64,000 nucleotides of DNA from Pediococcus acidilactici DSM 20284 (GTDB taxonomy: Bacteria > Bacillota > Bacilli > Lactobacillales > Lactobacillaceae). Below are positions 17,422-25,871 of this stretch, piece by piece. Under the pieces are notes generated by a model. The model did not search any database. It had not been told where the DNA came from and was given only the letters and a program-made list of their open reading frames with translations. The stretch spans positions 189,747 to 253,746 of the forward strand of contig NZ_GL397067.1 in the NCBI RefSeq assembly GCF_000146325.1. Reading direction: 5' to 3'. Position 1 is the stretch's first letter; each line of letters starts with the position of its first letter. A program made the translations under genes and the position numbers.

Positions 17422-18339
17422 ATGCAAAAAGTTTTAGCAATTGTGGGTCCTACGGCAGTTGGCAAAACCAGCCTGTCCGTCGAGTTGGCTAAACGCTGGA
17501 ATGGTGAAATTATTTCTGGTGATTCAATGCAGGTATACCAACGACTTGATATCGGCACGGCAAAGATTACCCCTGAAGAAATGCAGGGAATTCCTCACCA
17601 TTTAATTAACGTGCGGACGGTTCAAGAACGTTTTACCGCCGCTGATTTTAAAAATACGGCTTCGCAGTTAATTAAAGAAATTAACGGAAGAAACCGATTG
17701 CCAATTATTGTGGGGGGGACCGGATTTTATTTGCAAGCGTTATTGAACGACTTACAGCTGGGGACCACTAATGAAGATCGACAACAGGTTGAAAAAGTTC
17801 GGGCGGCATTAAATCAACAGGAGGACGATGCACTCCGGCAACAATTGAAAAAGGTCGACCCGACAAGTTACGTGAATATTGATTTGAATAATCGTCGACG
17901 GGTGATTAGGGCTTTGGAAGTCTACCAAACGACGGGGCAAAAATTTTCTGAACAGACTAAATCACGGGGTGAGTTAGCCTATGATGCATTCCTGATCGGG
18001 TTAAATACGGAACGGGCAAAGCTGTATGAACGGATTAACCAACGGGTGGAGATAATGTTGGAACAAGGTTTAGAAGCTGAAGCCCGCTGGTTGTTCAAAC
18101 AGCCGGAGGCCCCTCAGGCGGTCAAGGGAATTGGTTATCGTGAATGGCCGGCATATTTTGCGGGTGAACAACCTTACTCAACCACGGTGGCTCAAATTCA
18201 AAAAGATTCGCGGCATTACGCTAAACGACAATTAACCTGGTTCCGGAACCAGATGGACGTAAATTGGTTTGATATTATTCAAAAACCAGATGAAAAACAA
18301 ATAATTAATCAAGAAATTGAGGAGTGGTTAGTGAAATGA
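17422..18339 (+). CDS. miaA: tRNA dimethylallyltransferase MiaA
   Basis: Adds a dimethylallyl group to A37 of tRNAs reading UNN codons. The 305-aa protein has the P-loop GPTAVGKTS (about 8-16), ISGDSMQVYQRLDIGTAK, the GGTGFYLQALL segment, and the C-terminal DSRHYAKRQLTWFRN motif. The ATG at 17422 has AGGAGG 5 bases upstream; an earlier in-frame ATG inside the GDPD gene has no SD. Its stop overlaps the next ATG (ATGA). Confidence 0.96.
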   Translation: MQKVLAIVGPTAVGKTSLSVELAKRWNGEIISGDSMQVYQRLDIGTAKITPEEMQGIPHHLINVRTVQERFTAADFKNTASQLIKEINGRNRLPIIVGGTGFYLQALLNDLQLGTTNEDRQQVEKVRAALNQQEDDALRQQLKKVDPTSYVNIDLNNRRRVIRALEVYQTTGQKFSEQTKSRGELAYDAFLIGLNTERAKLYERINQRVEIMLEQGLEAEARWLFKQPEAPQAVKGIGYREWPAYFAGEQPYSTTVAQIQKDSRHYAKRQLTWFRNQMDVNWFDIIQKPDEKQIINQEIEEWLVK

Positions 18340-19595
18340 AGAGTTGGAAAGACCAATATAAACCGGAAGTACAAAAATTAATTACCGAAGTTGAACAACA
18401 AATTCAGCCTAAATTAAATGAAATTGATGATCAAGTGACTTACAATCAGCAAAAAGTTTTGAACGCTTTTCAAAAAGAACGGGTTGCTGAGGAGAATTTA
18501 AACGGGGCTACCGGGTACGGTTATAACGATATGGGTCGGGACGCTTTAGACCAGGTTTATGCAGACGTATTCCAGACCGAGGATGCCTTAGTCCGACCAC
18601 AATTTGTTTCGGGAACCCACACGATTAGTACGGCTTTTTTTGGAATGCTGCGGCCTAATGATAAATTATTGTACCTAACTGGAATGCCATATGACACCAT
18701 TCAAGAAGTAATTGGGATTACTGGTGAAGCTGGCCGAGGTTCGTTGAAAGATTTTCAAATTGATTTTGATTACGTACCGTTGTTAGCTGACGGAAAAGTT
18801 GACTTTGAGGGAATGCAAACGAAAATGACTCCCGATGTCAAAGTAGTGGCCATCCAACGTTCCCGGGGATACGATAGCCGAGCAAGTTTCACGGTTACCG
18901 AAATTGAAGCAATGGTTAAACAGGTTCGTAAAGTTGCTCCAGACGTAACCATCTTTGTAGATAACTGTTATGGGGAATTTTCTGAAATTATCGAGCCAAC
19001 CGAAGTCGGGGTTGACGTAATGGTAGGATCGCTAATTAAAAATGCCGGAGGCGGCATCGCGCAAACTGGTGGATACGTAGTTGGGCGCAGGGACCTCATT
19101 GAAAAAATTGCTAGCCGTCTTACTAACGTTGGATCGGGCAAAGAAGAAGGGGCGACCTTAGAAAACTTGCGCCGGATGTTCCAAGGATTTTTCATGGCTC
19201 CAGCGGTCACTGGAGCAGCCATTAAAGGTGCTATTTTTGAAAGTGCCATTCTTGAAAAGTGTGGCCTCCAAGTGGATCCAAAGTGGAATGATGCGCGGAC
19301 AGACTTGATTCAGACCATTAATTTTGGAAAGCCAGAACCAATGATCAAATTTGCTAAACAAATTCAAAAGAATTCCCCAATTGATTCTTACGTTGATCCA
19401 GAACCATCCGTGATGGCCGGCTACGAAGATAAGGTGATTATGGCAGCGGGAACCTTTGTACAGGGTGCTAGCATTGAATTTTCTGCAGATGGCCCGTTAC
19501 GAGCGCCATATACGTTATATTTACAAGGTGGGTTAACCTACGCACACGTAAAAGTGGCGATTGCAAAGGCCGTGGAAGCAACTTTTTTTAGTTGA
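18336..19595 (+). CDS. ynbB: PLP-dependent Cys/Met-metabolism-type lyase (YnbB, 'aluminium resistance' family)
   Basis: A 419-aa fold-type I PLP enzyme. The cofactor lysine is in the segment SLIKNAGGGIAQTGGY, and the aspartate of the PLP ring contact is in FVDNCYGEFSE. The family (methionine gamma-lyase-like) is conserved between miaA/hfq and glnR in Firmicutes, but its physiological substrate is unsettled. The ATG overlaps the miaA stop by 3 bases, indicating coupling. GAGGAG lies 12 bases upstream. Confidence 0.9.
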   Translation: MKSWKDQYKPEVQKLITEVEQQIQPKLNEIDDQVTYNQQKVLNAFQKERVAEENLNGATGYGYNDMGRDALDQVYADVFQTEDALVRPQFVSGTHTISTAFFGMLRPNDKLLYLTGMPYDTIQEVIGITGEAGRGSLKDFQIDFDYVPLLADGKVDFEGMQTKMTPDVKVVAIQRSRGYDSRASFTVTEIEAMVKQVRKVAPDVTIFVDNCYGEFSEIIEPTEVGVDVMVGSLIKNAGGGIAQTGGYVVGRRDLIEKIASRLTNVGSGKEEGATLENLRRMFQGFFMAPAVTGAAIKGAIFESAILEKCGLQVDPKWNDARTDLIQTINFGKPEPMIKFAKQIQKNSPIDSYVDPEPSVMAGYEDKVIMAAGTFVQGASIEFSADGPLRAPYTLYLQGGLTYAHVKVAIAKAVEATFFS

Positions 19596-19647
19596 TGTTA
19601 GAAAACCTGACATGATTCTTGACGGGCAGATTTTCAATTGGTAGAAT
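19596..19647 (+). promoter_or_regulatory. GlnR operator and glnRA promoter
   Basis: TGTTAGAAAACCTGACA (19596-19612) fits the GlnR/TnrA consensus TGTNAN7TNACA with no mismatch. It lies 6 bases upstream of a strong sigma-A promoter: TTGACG (19619-19624), a 17-base spacer and TAGAAT (19642-19647). Known biology: GlnR with feedback-inhibited glutamine synthetase represses glnRA when glutamine is plentiful. Only one perfect box is seen. Confidence 0.9.
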
Positions 19648-19674
19648 AAGCTCAATATTAAAGGAGTTATTGGT

Positions 19675-20040
19675 ATGAGTGAAAAAGAGCTCCGTCGTTC
19701 ACTGTCAGTTTTACCAATTGGTACAGTTATGAAACTGACATCGCTAACTGCGCGACAAATTCGGTATTATGAACAACACCAACTGGTATTTCCGGACCGG
19801 AGCGAAGGCAATCGACGATTATTTTCCTTAAACGATGTGGATCGTTTGCTGGAAATTAAGGATTACCTAGCAGACGGTTTAAACATCGCTGAAGTAAAAG
19901 AGCAGTTTGCTCGGCAAGCCGAAGCGCGAAAACGTTCGATTTCGGATAGCCAGATGCGCAAAATTTTGCGCGACGAATTATTGCAAACGGGACGCTTGAC
20001 CGACGATGATGGCCCAACTTTCCCAATTAAACGAATTTAA
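19675..20040 (+). CDS. glnR: Nitrogen regulator GlnR (MerR family)
   Basis: A 121-aa MerR-type winged-helix repressor. The N-terminal HTH is MKLTSLTARQIRYYEQHQLV with the wing GNRRLFSLNDVDRLLEIKDYL. The short C-terminal tail matches the GlnR region that senses the glutamine synthetase-glutamine complex. AAAGGAG lies before the ATG. glnA follows after 30 bases. The perfect GlnR box upstream supports autoregulation. Confidence 0.96.
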   Translation: MSEKELRRSLSVLPIGTVMKLTSLTARQIRYYEQHQLVFPDRSEGNRRLFSLNDVDRLLEIKDYLADGLNIAEVKEQFARQAEARKRSISDSQMRKILRDELLQTGRLTDDDGPTFPIKRI

Positions 20041-20070
20041 TAAAAAAATAAGTGGGGCGGACATACAATT

Positions 20071-21411
20071 ATGGCAAAGAAAAATTATACACCAGCAGAT
20101 ATACGACAAATGGCAAAGGATAACAACGTACAATTTTTGCGGTTAATGTTCACGGATCTCTTCGGGGTGATTAAAAACGTCGAAGTTCCAATTAGCCAGT
20201 TAGACAAATTGCTGGAAAATAAGTTAATGTTTGACGGCTCTTCAATTGATGGCTTTGTCCGGATTGAAGAAAGTGATATGTACTTGTACCCAGATCTTTC
20301 TACCTGGATGGTCTTTCCATGGGGAAGTGAACACGGAAAAGTTGCTCGAATCATTTGCGAAGTGTATACAAGCGATCGTAAACCGTTTGCTGGGGATCCG
20401 CGTAATAACTTGATCCGCGCCCTCCAAGACATGAAGGACGAAGGGTTTACCGATTTTAACATCGGACCTGAACCAGAGTTCTTCCTCTTGAAGTTAGACG
20501 AAAATGGTAAACCAACGACGCACCTCAATGACCAAGGAAGTTACTTTGACTTGGCGCCGGTTGACTTAGGAGAAAACTGTCGGCGGGATATCGTGCTAGA
20601 ACTTGAAAATATGGGATTTGATGTGGAAGCTTCCCATCACGAAGTGGCACCCGGCCAACACGAAATCGATTTTAAGTATGCCGATGCGCTAACTGCGGCA
20701 GATAACATTCAAACCTTCAAGTTAGTGGTTAAGACTGTCGCACGGAAGTATAATTTACACGCAACCTTCATGCCTAAACCACTCGACGGAATCAACGGTT
20801 CGGGAATGCATTTAAACATGTCGCTTTTCAATAAAGAAGGCAACGCCTTTTATGATGAAAAAGGTGAGTTGCAACTTTCCCAAAAAGCCTACTGGTTCTT
20901 AGGAGGGCTGTTAAAACATGCTCGGAGTTACACGGCAGTTTGCAACCCCATCGTTAATTCGTACAAACGTTTAGTACCTGGCTATGAAGCTCCCGTTTAC
21001 GTGGCTTGGTCAGGTTCTAACCGCTCCCCATTGATTCGAGTTCCTTCCAGCAAGGGATTATCGACACGCTTTGAAGTGCGTAGCGTTGATCCGTCAGCTA
21101 ACCCATATTTGGCGATTGCTGCCGTCCTCGAAGCGGGACTGGACGGAATTCGCAACCAAATTGAACCAGATGATTCGGTTGATCGAAACATCTACCGGAT
21201 GAACGTTCAAGAACGTCACGAAGAACACATTCAAGATTTACCTTCTACATTGCATAACGCTCTTAAGGAATTTGAAAAGGACGATGTGATGAGAAAGGCG
21301 CTGGGCGACCATATTTTCCAAAGTTTCTTGGAAGCTAAGAAATTAGAATGGGCTTCGTATCGTCAAGAAGTTACCCAATGGGAACGGGATCAGTATTTGG
21401 AAATGTTCTAA
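20071..21411 (+). CDS. glnA: Glutamine synthetase type I-alpha
   Basis: Makes glutamine from glutamate, ammonia and ATP as a dodecamer, and is the glutamine sensor partner of GlnR. The 446-aa length, without the adenylylation insert, marks the alpha type of Firmicutes. Motifs are [18 protein letters not shown] (the beta-grasp domain), [22 protein letters not shown] and [11 protein letters not shown]. It is the second gene of the glnRA operon and ends before a terminator. Confidence 0.98.
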   Translation: MAKKNYTPADIRQMAKDNNVQFLRLMFTDLFGVIKNVEVPISQLDKLLENKLMFDGSSIDGFVRIEESDMYLYPDLSTWMVFPWGSEHGKVARIICEVYTSDRKPFAGDPRNNLIRALQDMKDEGFTDFNIGPEPEFFLLKLDENGKPTTHLNDQGSYFDLAPVDLGENCRRDIVLELENMGFDVEASHHEVAPGQHEIDFKYADALTAADNIQTFKLVVKTVARKYNLHATFMPKPLDGINGSGMHLNMSLFNKEGNAFYDEKGELQLSQKAYWFLGGLLKHARSYTAVCNPIVNSYKRLVPGYEAPVYVAWSGSNRSPLIRVPSSKGLSTRFEVRSVDPSANPYLAIAAVLEAGLDGIRNQIEPDDSVDRNIYRMNVQERHEEHIQDLPSTLHNALKEFEKDDVMRKALGDHIFQSFLEAKKLEWASYRQEVTQWERDQYLEMF

Positions 21412-21736
21412 AAATCAATTAAAATAACCGTTTGATTGCCATACCTGACTAATGGAACAAATTCAATGCGGAATCGCAGGCTTTAAGATAATTTGTAAAC
21501 AGCATTCTGGCTTTTGCTTCATCGGTGATGAACTAAAAGATCGCCTAAGAATTCTTAAATTCTTGGGCGATTTTTTTATTTACTGCAATTTTCATTTTGG
21601 TTAAGGTACTGTTTTCGCGTATGAAACGGTTTTAAAACTTATTTTTGAAGTTTGTTTAAATTTGGTGACTAAACGCTTTATTTATTTGAAATTTTTTTGT
21701 AACATTAAGTCAGAAATAGAGAATGGAGCGGATATC
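21412..21736 (+). other. Intergenic region glnA to unknown operon
   Basis: 325 bases without a credible ORF. It holds the glnA terminator (21538-21577) and an AT-rich leader that should contain the promoter of the next operon, although I cannot pick hexamers with confidence. TGTAACATTAAGTCAGA at 21698-21714 misses the GlnR consensus by one base. Confidence 0.6.
21538..21577 (+). terminator. Terminator after glnA
   Basis: GATCGCCTAAGAAT and ATTCTTGGGCGAT form a 13-bp stem with one G-T pair, followed by seven T residues. Confidence 0.9.
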
Positions 21737-22612
21737 ATGGCAGATGAACGTAAGAACCACGGGCAATCTAGTGGGGAGATTTTAATTTCCCAACTAAGGG
21801 TAAAGGATCAATACATAAACGACTTAGCGCAAGCGATTGATCAACATGATGATTTACAGGTTTACCAACTTTTAGAGCCGGTACGTTATCGTGAGGAAAT
21901 TGACCAGGGCTTCGATTTGAAGTATGGGGAGCATCCGTTTGAACTTGTTCGGGATCAACGTGCTGAACTAGCGCATTACCTAAGTGATAATTTAATTGAT
22001 TACCTGATTCAAAAGTTTCCATTTTTCTACTATCGTGAGGTAGAAAAGGGGCAATTTATCGTCTTCTTTGGAAATTGGTGGGACCGGCGCCAAATTGGGA
22101 CGCTCGATTCTTTAAACATTGAATTGGCACTGGATGAAGATAAGTTGAGTCAATTGGAAAAAGCGTTACAAGCTGAAGAAGCTGGCGAAAGTTTAAACGG
22201 TGACCAAATTGCTGAACTTTCTGCTGACAACGTTAGGTTACAAAAATTAATTGATGGCCAAGCTGAATTAGAGAAGAAAAAAGAAGAGTTGCTGCAACAA
22301 CAAAGTGACCTGGCTGAAAAGGGTGGCTTATTTGAGTCAGCAAAGGTAAAAGAAGAGCGGCAACAATTAAAAGACGACTTAGCTAAGGTCGAAGAAGAAA
22401 TTCAAACTGCTAACCAAGCTCCAAGTAAGATTCGGGAACAACAAAAACAAATTTTGGCATTGTCCAAAGAAGACACCATGCTTGGATTGGAGACGGCGGC
22501 TTTAAAGAAGAGCTTTACGAGTTTTAAAGAATTCCATGAATTAACGCAAAACCTTTACCATAACTACCTTATGGATCTATTAGACGAAGGGCAGGTAAAG
22601 TCTAATGGATAA
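21737..22612 (+). CDS. Unknown protein with a long C-terminal coiled coil
   Basis: I do not recognise this 291-aa soluble protein. Residues about 10-125 look globular, with an aromatic-rich stretch (FPFFYYREVEKGQFIVFFGNWW, split here as about residues 93-115). Residues about 140-245 form a Glu/Gln/Lys-rich coiled coil. Such coils may attract 'SbcC-like' labels, but no ATPase motif is present. The ATG at 21737 follows GGAGCGG. It overlaps the next gene by 8 bases, so the two products probably act together. Confidence 0.8.
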   Translation: MADERKNHGQSSGEILISQLRVKDQYINDLAQAIDQHDDLQVYQLLEPVRYREEIDQGFDLKYGEHPFELVRDQRAELAHYLSDNLIDYLIQKFPFFYYREVEKGQFIVFFGNWWDRRQIGTLDSLNIELALDEDKLSQLEKALQAEEAGESLNGDQIAELSADNVRLQKLIDGQAELEKKKEELLQQQSDLAEKGGLFESAKVKEERQQLKDDLAKVEEEIQTANQAPSKIREQQKQILALSKEDTMLGLETAALKKSFTSFKEFHELTQNLYHNYLMDLLDEGQVKSNG

Positions 22613-23537
22613 GCAAAAAACACAACAAACCAATACCAAAGCCACTAACGAATTCAAACAGAACATGTTAAAGGTTCAAGACGAATTAAATGAAGGACTC
22701 AAGAAGGGTCAACACTATGCGGAGTTAATGCAAGTGTTAACTACCACTACCGATCCAGAAGAGCTACTGAGTGCAACTCGGCAATTAGCTAATTTTGAAG
22801 TGGATACGGCAGCGGTGGTCTTTCCAAAAAAGTTTGCAGCTAGTGACTACTACCTGATTTTTATGTCACGGTTGCTTGAGCTAAACGGATTGACGAACCA
22901 ATTTCGTTCCGTAATGACTGAGGCTGGTGGGCATCCGGTTATGCACCACCAATGGCCAGGTACTGAACAGACTTTCCGGTTTGAAAAAAATGGTGAGCAC
23001 TTAGCGTATGTTGAACAAACTAGCCACCAAATTATTTTTAGGTTGGACTTAGAAAAGCAGACCATGAGCTTTGATACTGAAACCATTAATAATTTATACT
23101 TCTTATCCGGCTCTGAAACTGATCCGCAGTCCGCGTTGAAAAAACAGGTTGCTTCTTTTATCAAGTTTGGCCAACTACTTGAAAAGGATTATAATTTCCA
23201 AGTTGACTTCAACATGTTTGATGCTCGCAACGAAAAGACTTACGTTTTTGAAGGTACCGGTTTGGACAGTAGTATTCTTGATGAATTGTTTGTATCTGCG
23301 GCACAGAACCATTACATTTTATACAATGCGGATGAATTTTTAGGCGCATTCTTGCGTTTGAAATCTAACGTAATGCTAACTATTTTTGAAATGAGTGCCT
23401 CCGACCATCAGTGGGCGATGCGCGTTCAAGATCAAGAAGAGCAATATTCTTTATTTGATGTTTTGAAAGACTACGCCTTCTTAAATGATTGGTATGTTAA
23501 TAACATTGGCGATTTAAAATTAAAAATGATACTTTAA
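22605..23537 (+). CDS. Unknown protein, middle gene of the dUTPase operon
   Basis: A 310-aa soluble protein of no family I know. It starts with a Gln/Lys/Thr-rich, probably disordered segment (1-25). An alpha/beta-looking body follows, with aromatic and acidic patches (FEVDTAAVVFPKKF, SVMTEAGGHPVMHHQW written piecewise). There are no TM segments and no clear catalytic motif. The start overlaps the upstream gene by 8 bases and the stop is 1 base before the dUTPase start codon used here, so all three are translationally coupled. Confidence 0.78.
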   Translation: MDKQKTQQTNTKATNEFKQNMLKVQDELNEGLKKGQHYAELMQVLTTTTDPEELLSATRQLANFEVDTAAVVFPKKFAASDYYLIFMSRLLELNGLTNQFRSVMTEAGGHPVMHHQWPGTEQTFRFEKNGEHLAYVEQTSHQIIFRLDLEKQTMSFDTETINNLYFLSGSETDPQSALKKQVASFIKFGQLLEKDYNFQVDFNMFDARNEKTYVFEGTGLDSSILDELFVSAAQNHYILYNADEFLGAFLRLKSNVMLTIFEMSASDHQWAMRVQDQEEQYSLFDVLKDYAFLNDWYVNNIGDLKLKMIL

Positions 23538-23538
23538 G

Positions 23539-24090
23539 GTGATTAATAAGATGGATTGGGCAAAAATGTTACAGGCCTCGGTTAACCTTGACCGTGACAT
23601 TCGGATTAAGCATAATTTACAAAACAGTTTGGCGGATCGAATCCAAGAAGCGTATATTTCATTGGACGTGGAATTGGCTGAAATCGCCAATGCTGCAGAA
23701 TGGTTTAAAGTTTGGAAGACTCACCGCGGAAAGCGCGACGGAGAATTATCAGTTCATCAAACCGTTTTAAACGAGTTTGTGGATGCCATTGATTTCTTTT
23801 TGTTGATGGCTAATTTAAACCAGTGGAACCATTTAATTGTGATTGGTGATGAGCAATTAGCAAATTATCAAAGTGATCAGCGTGATTTGGACCTTTCTTT
23901 GATGTATTTAAATATTAAGAAAATGCTGTTTTCAACGTATTCTTATAATCGGGGGACGGATTTTCAACATGCTTGGCACTTATTCATAAAATTTGGGATA
24001 CAAGGCTTAGGATTTACTCCTGAGGAATTGGAAAAGGCTTATTTTGCGAAAAACCAAATTAATTATCAACGTCAAGAAAACAATTATTGA
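23539..24090 (+). CDS. All-alpha NTP pyrophosphohydrolase, dUTPase-2 type
   Basis: A 183-aa protein of the MazG/dimeric-dUTPase superfamily. The metal-binding signature EXXE then EXXD is visible: ELAE within LDVELAEIANAAEWFKVWK, and EFVD within VLNEFVDAIDFFLLM. The early LQASVNLDRDIR motif also fits dimeric dUTPases. Likely reaction: dUTP to dUMP and PPi, keeping uracil out of DNA. An alternative start at ATG 23551 would drop four residues. It is the last gene of an operon with two unknown proteins. Confidence 0.82.
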   Translation: MINKMDWAKMLQASVNLDRDIRIKHNLQNSLADRIQEAYISLDVELAEIANAAEWFKVWKTHRGKRDGELSVHQTVLNEFVDAIDFFLLMANLNQWNHLIVIGDEQLANYQSDQRDLDLSLMYLNIKKMLFSTYSYNRGTDFQHAWHLFIKFGIQGLGFTPEELEKAYFAKNQINYQRQENNY

Positions 24091-24142
24091 TGATTTGGGA
24101 GCGACGTTTAAGACGTATAGGCGCTTCAAAGAAGCAAGATAT

Positions 24143-24171
24143 TTTACTAAAGGCTATGTTTGTGGAATAAT
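24143..24171 (+). promoter_or_regulatory. Possible promoter for the small ORF at 24224
   Basis: TTTACT (24143-24148), a 17-base spacer and AATAAT (24166-24171). The hexamers are weak but well spaced. Confidence 0.35.
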
Positions 24172-24223
24172 GGTAACGTGAGGCCGAAGTACGTTTGGCG
24201 AATTTTGCGTTTATAAGGAAGCG

Positions 24224-24460
24224 ATGTATGTAATGACGTATACTGATATCTATGGTTTTAAGCACGAAAATGCCACCATCGTCAGTAAAAAAGATGAGTT
24301 TCGACGTGTTTTCATTATTGAAGATGAAAAGCATCGCCGCTTCGAATGTTTGAAAGAGCATCCTGAATCTACTCATAAGGGATCTGCGCACTGGAAGTTA
24401 AGTTCTAAGGACACTCCACCAGATAACTATTGGGATGTTTTTGAGACGAGTGATAAGTAA
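24224..24460 (+). CDS. Small unknown soluble protein
   Basis: A 78-aa charged protein, acidic and His-rich towards the C terminus, that I do not recognise. There is no signal peptide or TM helix. AAGGAAG lies 6 bases before the ATG, and a terminator-like hairpin follows the stop, so it looks like a real single gene. A second in-frame ATG at codon 4 is possible. It lies just upstream of a tRNA, a common site for gain of small genes. Confidence 0.65.
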   Translation: MYVMTYTDIYGFKHENATIVSKKDEFRRVFIIEDEKHRRFECLKEHPESTHKGSAHWKLSSKDTPPDNYWDVFETSDK

Positions 24461-24466
24461 TGTGTA

Positions 24467-24505
24467 GGGCGAGGGGATTCTTGATGAATCTTCGCGCCCT
24501 TTTAA
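24467..24505 (+). terminator. Terminator after the small ORF
   Basis: GGGCGAGGGGATTC pairs with GAATCTTCGCGCCC, with G-T pairs and one mismatch, then a TTTT run. Confidence 0.7.
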
Positions 24506-24540
24506 TCTGGATAGATTAGGTTATCTGGCCCGAAAGTTTA

Positions 24541-24569
24541 TTGACACAGTGGGATTTTTTAAATATAAT
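24541..24569 (+). promoter_or_regulatory. Consensus promoter of tRNA-Arg
   Basis: TTGACA (24541-24546), a 17-base spacer and TATAAT (24564-24569): an exact sigma-A consensus, with the tRNA starting 11 bases later. Confidence 0.93.
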
Positions 24570-24579
24570 AAACAGGTAC

Positions 24580-24653
24580 GGTTCGGTAGCTCAGCTGGAT
24601 AGAGCATCCGCCTTCTAAGCGGACGGTCGTGAGTTCAAGTCTCACCCGAATCA
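24580..24653 (+). tRNA. tRNA-Arg (anticodon TCT)
   Basis: A 74-base cloverleaf. The acceptor arms GGTTCGG and CCGAATC pair, with one G-T. The D arm has AGCTCAGCTGGATAGAG. The anticodon loop CTTCTAA gives TCT (reads AGA/AGG) between CCGC and GCGG stems. The T arm has GTTCAAGTC. The discriminator is A, and CCA is not encoded. Confidence 0.95.
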
Positions 24654-24692
24654 TACTGAACAAGGGCTGATGAGTAATCACCTTGAATGAAG

Positions 24693-24727
24693 AAGCAACT
24701 GCTAATATAGTGGTTGCTTTTTTTATT
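24693..24727 (+). terminator. Terminator after tRNA-Arg
   Basis: AAGCAACTGCTA and TAGTGGTTGCTT form a stem with two G-T pairs, then a T run. Confidence 0.8.
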
Positions 24728-24817
24728 TTAAAAATCAGTTAAGGGCGCAAATTACTTTAATAAAAGTTAAATATCCGTTATCATTAGGTAAAATAAATCA
24801 TTAGAGGGTGACGAACG

Positions 24818-25330
24818 ATGAAAAAATTTTTTGCAATTTTATTGTCATTAATTATGGTGACGGTCGTTTTGGGAGCTTGTACACATAACAAGGTTTATGG
24901 GACTGTAGTAGTCACACCTGAAAAATACAAACAGATCTCGGCGGATAAGACGATGATCGAAGACTCAATAAAGGGTTTGGAAAAATTTAATTCCGAGAAT
25001 CCTGAATCAGAACAGAAGGTAATTAAAACCTTGAACACCCTTATTAAAAAGGGTCAACGACACCTTAATAAACAGGATCGAGCGCAGTTCAAACAACTAT
25101 TAGGGGACACGCCTACTGGAGTTAAGGGGATTGTCAAAAATGCTTATGACCACCAGCGCGGCTTTGACGATGATTTAAGCGAGCGGATCCGCAATAACAT
25201 GCTTAAAGCAATTAAACTTTTACCGCATGGGGTTACTAAACATCAGGATGAACAAAATAAAATTTATAAACAAATGTTAAAAGATACTCAGGCTGATCGG
25301 AAGTTATACCGGATTGGCGGTAACGAATAA
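24818..25330 (+). CDS. Predicted lipoprotein of unknown function
   Basis: 170 aa. A lipoprotein signal peptide is clear: MKK, a hydrophobic core, and the lipobox LGAC with Cys21 as the predicted lipidated residue. The mature part is basic and helical with no motif I recognise, and should sit on the outer face of the membrane. It has its own SD (GAGGGTG) and a terminator downstream. There are no partner genes; it lies between tRNA-Arg and a TetR regulator. Confidence 0.82.
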   Translation: MKKFFAILLSLIMVTVVLGACTHNKVYGTVVVTPEKYKQISADKTMIEDSIKGLEKFNSENPESEQKVIKTLNTLIKKGQRHLNKQDRAQFKQLLGDTPTGVKGIVKNAYDHQRGFDDDLSERIRNNMLKAIKLLPHGVTKHQDEQNKIYKQMLKDTQADRKLYRIGGNE

Positions 25331-25871
25331 GTGCTGATGTAGTGGGATTGTCTGATTGGGGATTCTGGGATCAAGTGAAACCAAAGGAATGACAATCTAC
25401 GTTTTAATGCTATTAAAGGCGGAAAATCAAAAGTGTTTCTCAAGAATTTTAGTTTTTGAGGGGCACTTTTTTTAAATCTCAGTGTTGAAAAATGCATTAA
25501 TTAGTTACCGAGAAATATCTTTATAAGTTGGGTCAATTAGTGTCAAGTATAACAACTGGTTATTTTTAAACGATGTAGCATCTTTTTTTTACACTAAAAT
25601 AAAAGACGTTATTATTGATTGTTATCTTTATGGGGATAACTTAACTTGATACCGCTTTGGTGAGAGATGTTTGTGTACTATGCCACTTTTTTTAAAATAA
25701 GCGAAAAAAAGGAGACGGAAAACGGACTGTTAGCGGTTCATTTGTTGGGTTTGGTAAGCTATCATGAACATGTAGATGATAAAAGTTCGCTATTAATGTA
25801 TGGTATAGAATATTAAGGGCGATACAAATTTTTGAATGACTAAATTTGCGAACTCTATGAGGTGCTTAATT
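25331..25871 (+). other. Long intergenic region before the TetR gene
   Basis: About 540 AT-rich bases with no convincing ORF. Contents are a terminator (25429-25473), an inverted repeat GTTATC/GATAAC (25621-25640) that could be an operator, and an extended -10-like TGGTATAGAAT at 25801-25811 near the TetR gene. The rest shows nothing I can name. Confidence 0.55.
25429..25473 (+). terminator. Terminator after the lipoprotein gene
   Basis: AAAAGTGTTTCTCAA pairs with TTGAGGGGCACTTTT through several G-T pairs, followed by T residues. Confidence 0.75.

Noticed and set aside
20085-20528. A 147-codon frame antisense to glnA
   Set aside because: Its composition follows the codon structure of glnA on the other strand; there is no SD or family match.
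21698-21714. TGTAACATTAAGTCAGA as a second GlnR site controlling the unknown operon
   Set aside because: It misses the consensus at one key base (AGA for ACA). In an AT-rich region such near matches are expected by chance, although proximity to glnA makes it worth keeping in mind.
24059-24391. A minus-strand 110-codon frame between the dUTPase and the small ORF
   Set aside because: It overlaps the end of the dUTPase and most of the small ORF, has no SD, and the plus-strand reading has SD and terminator support.
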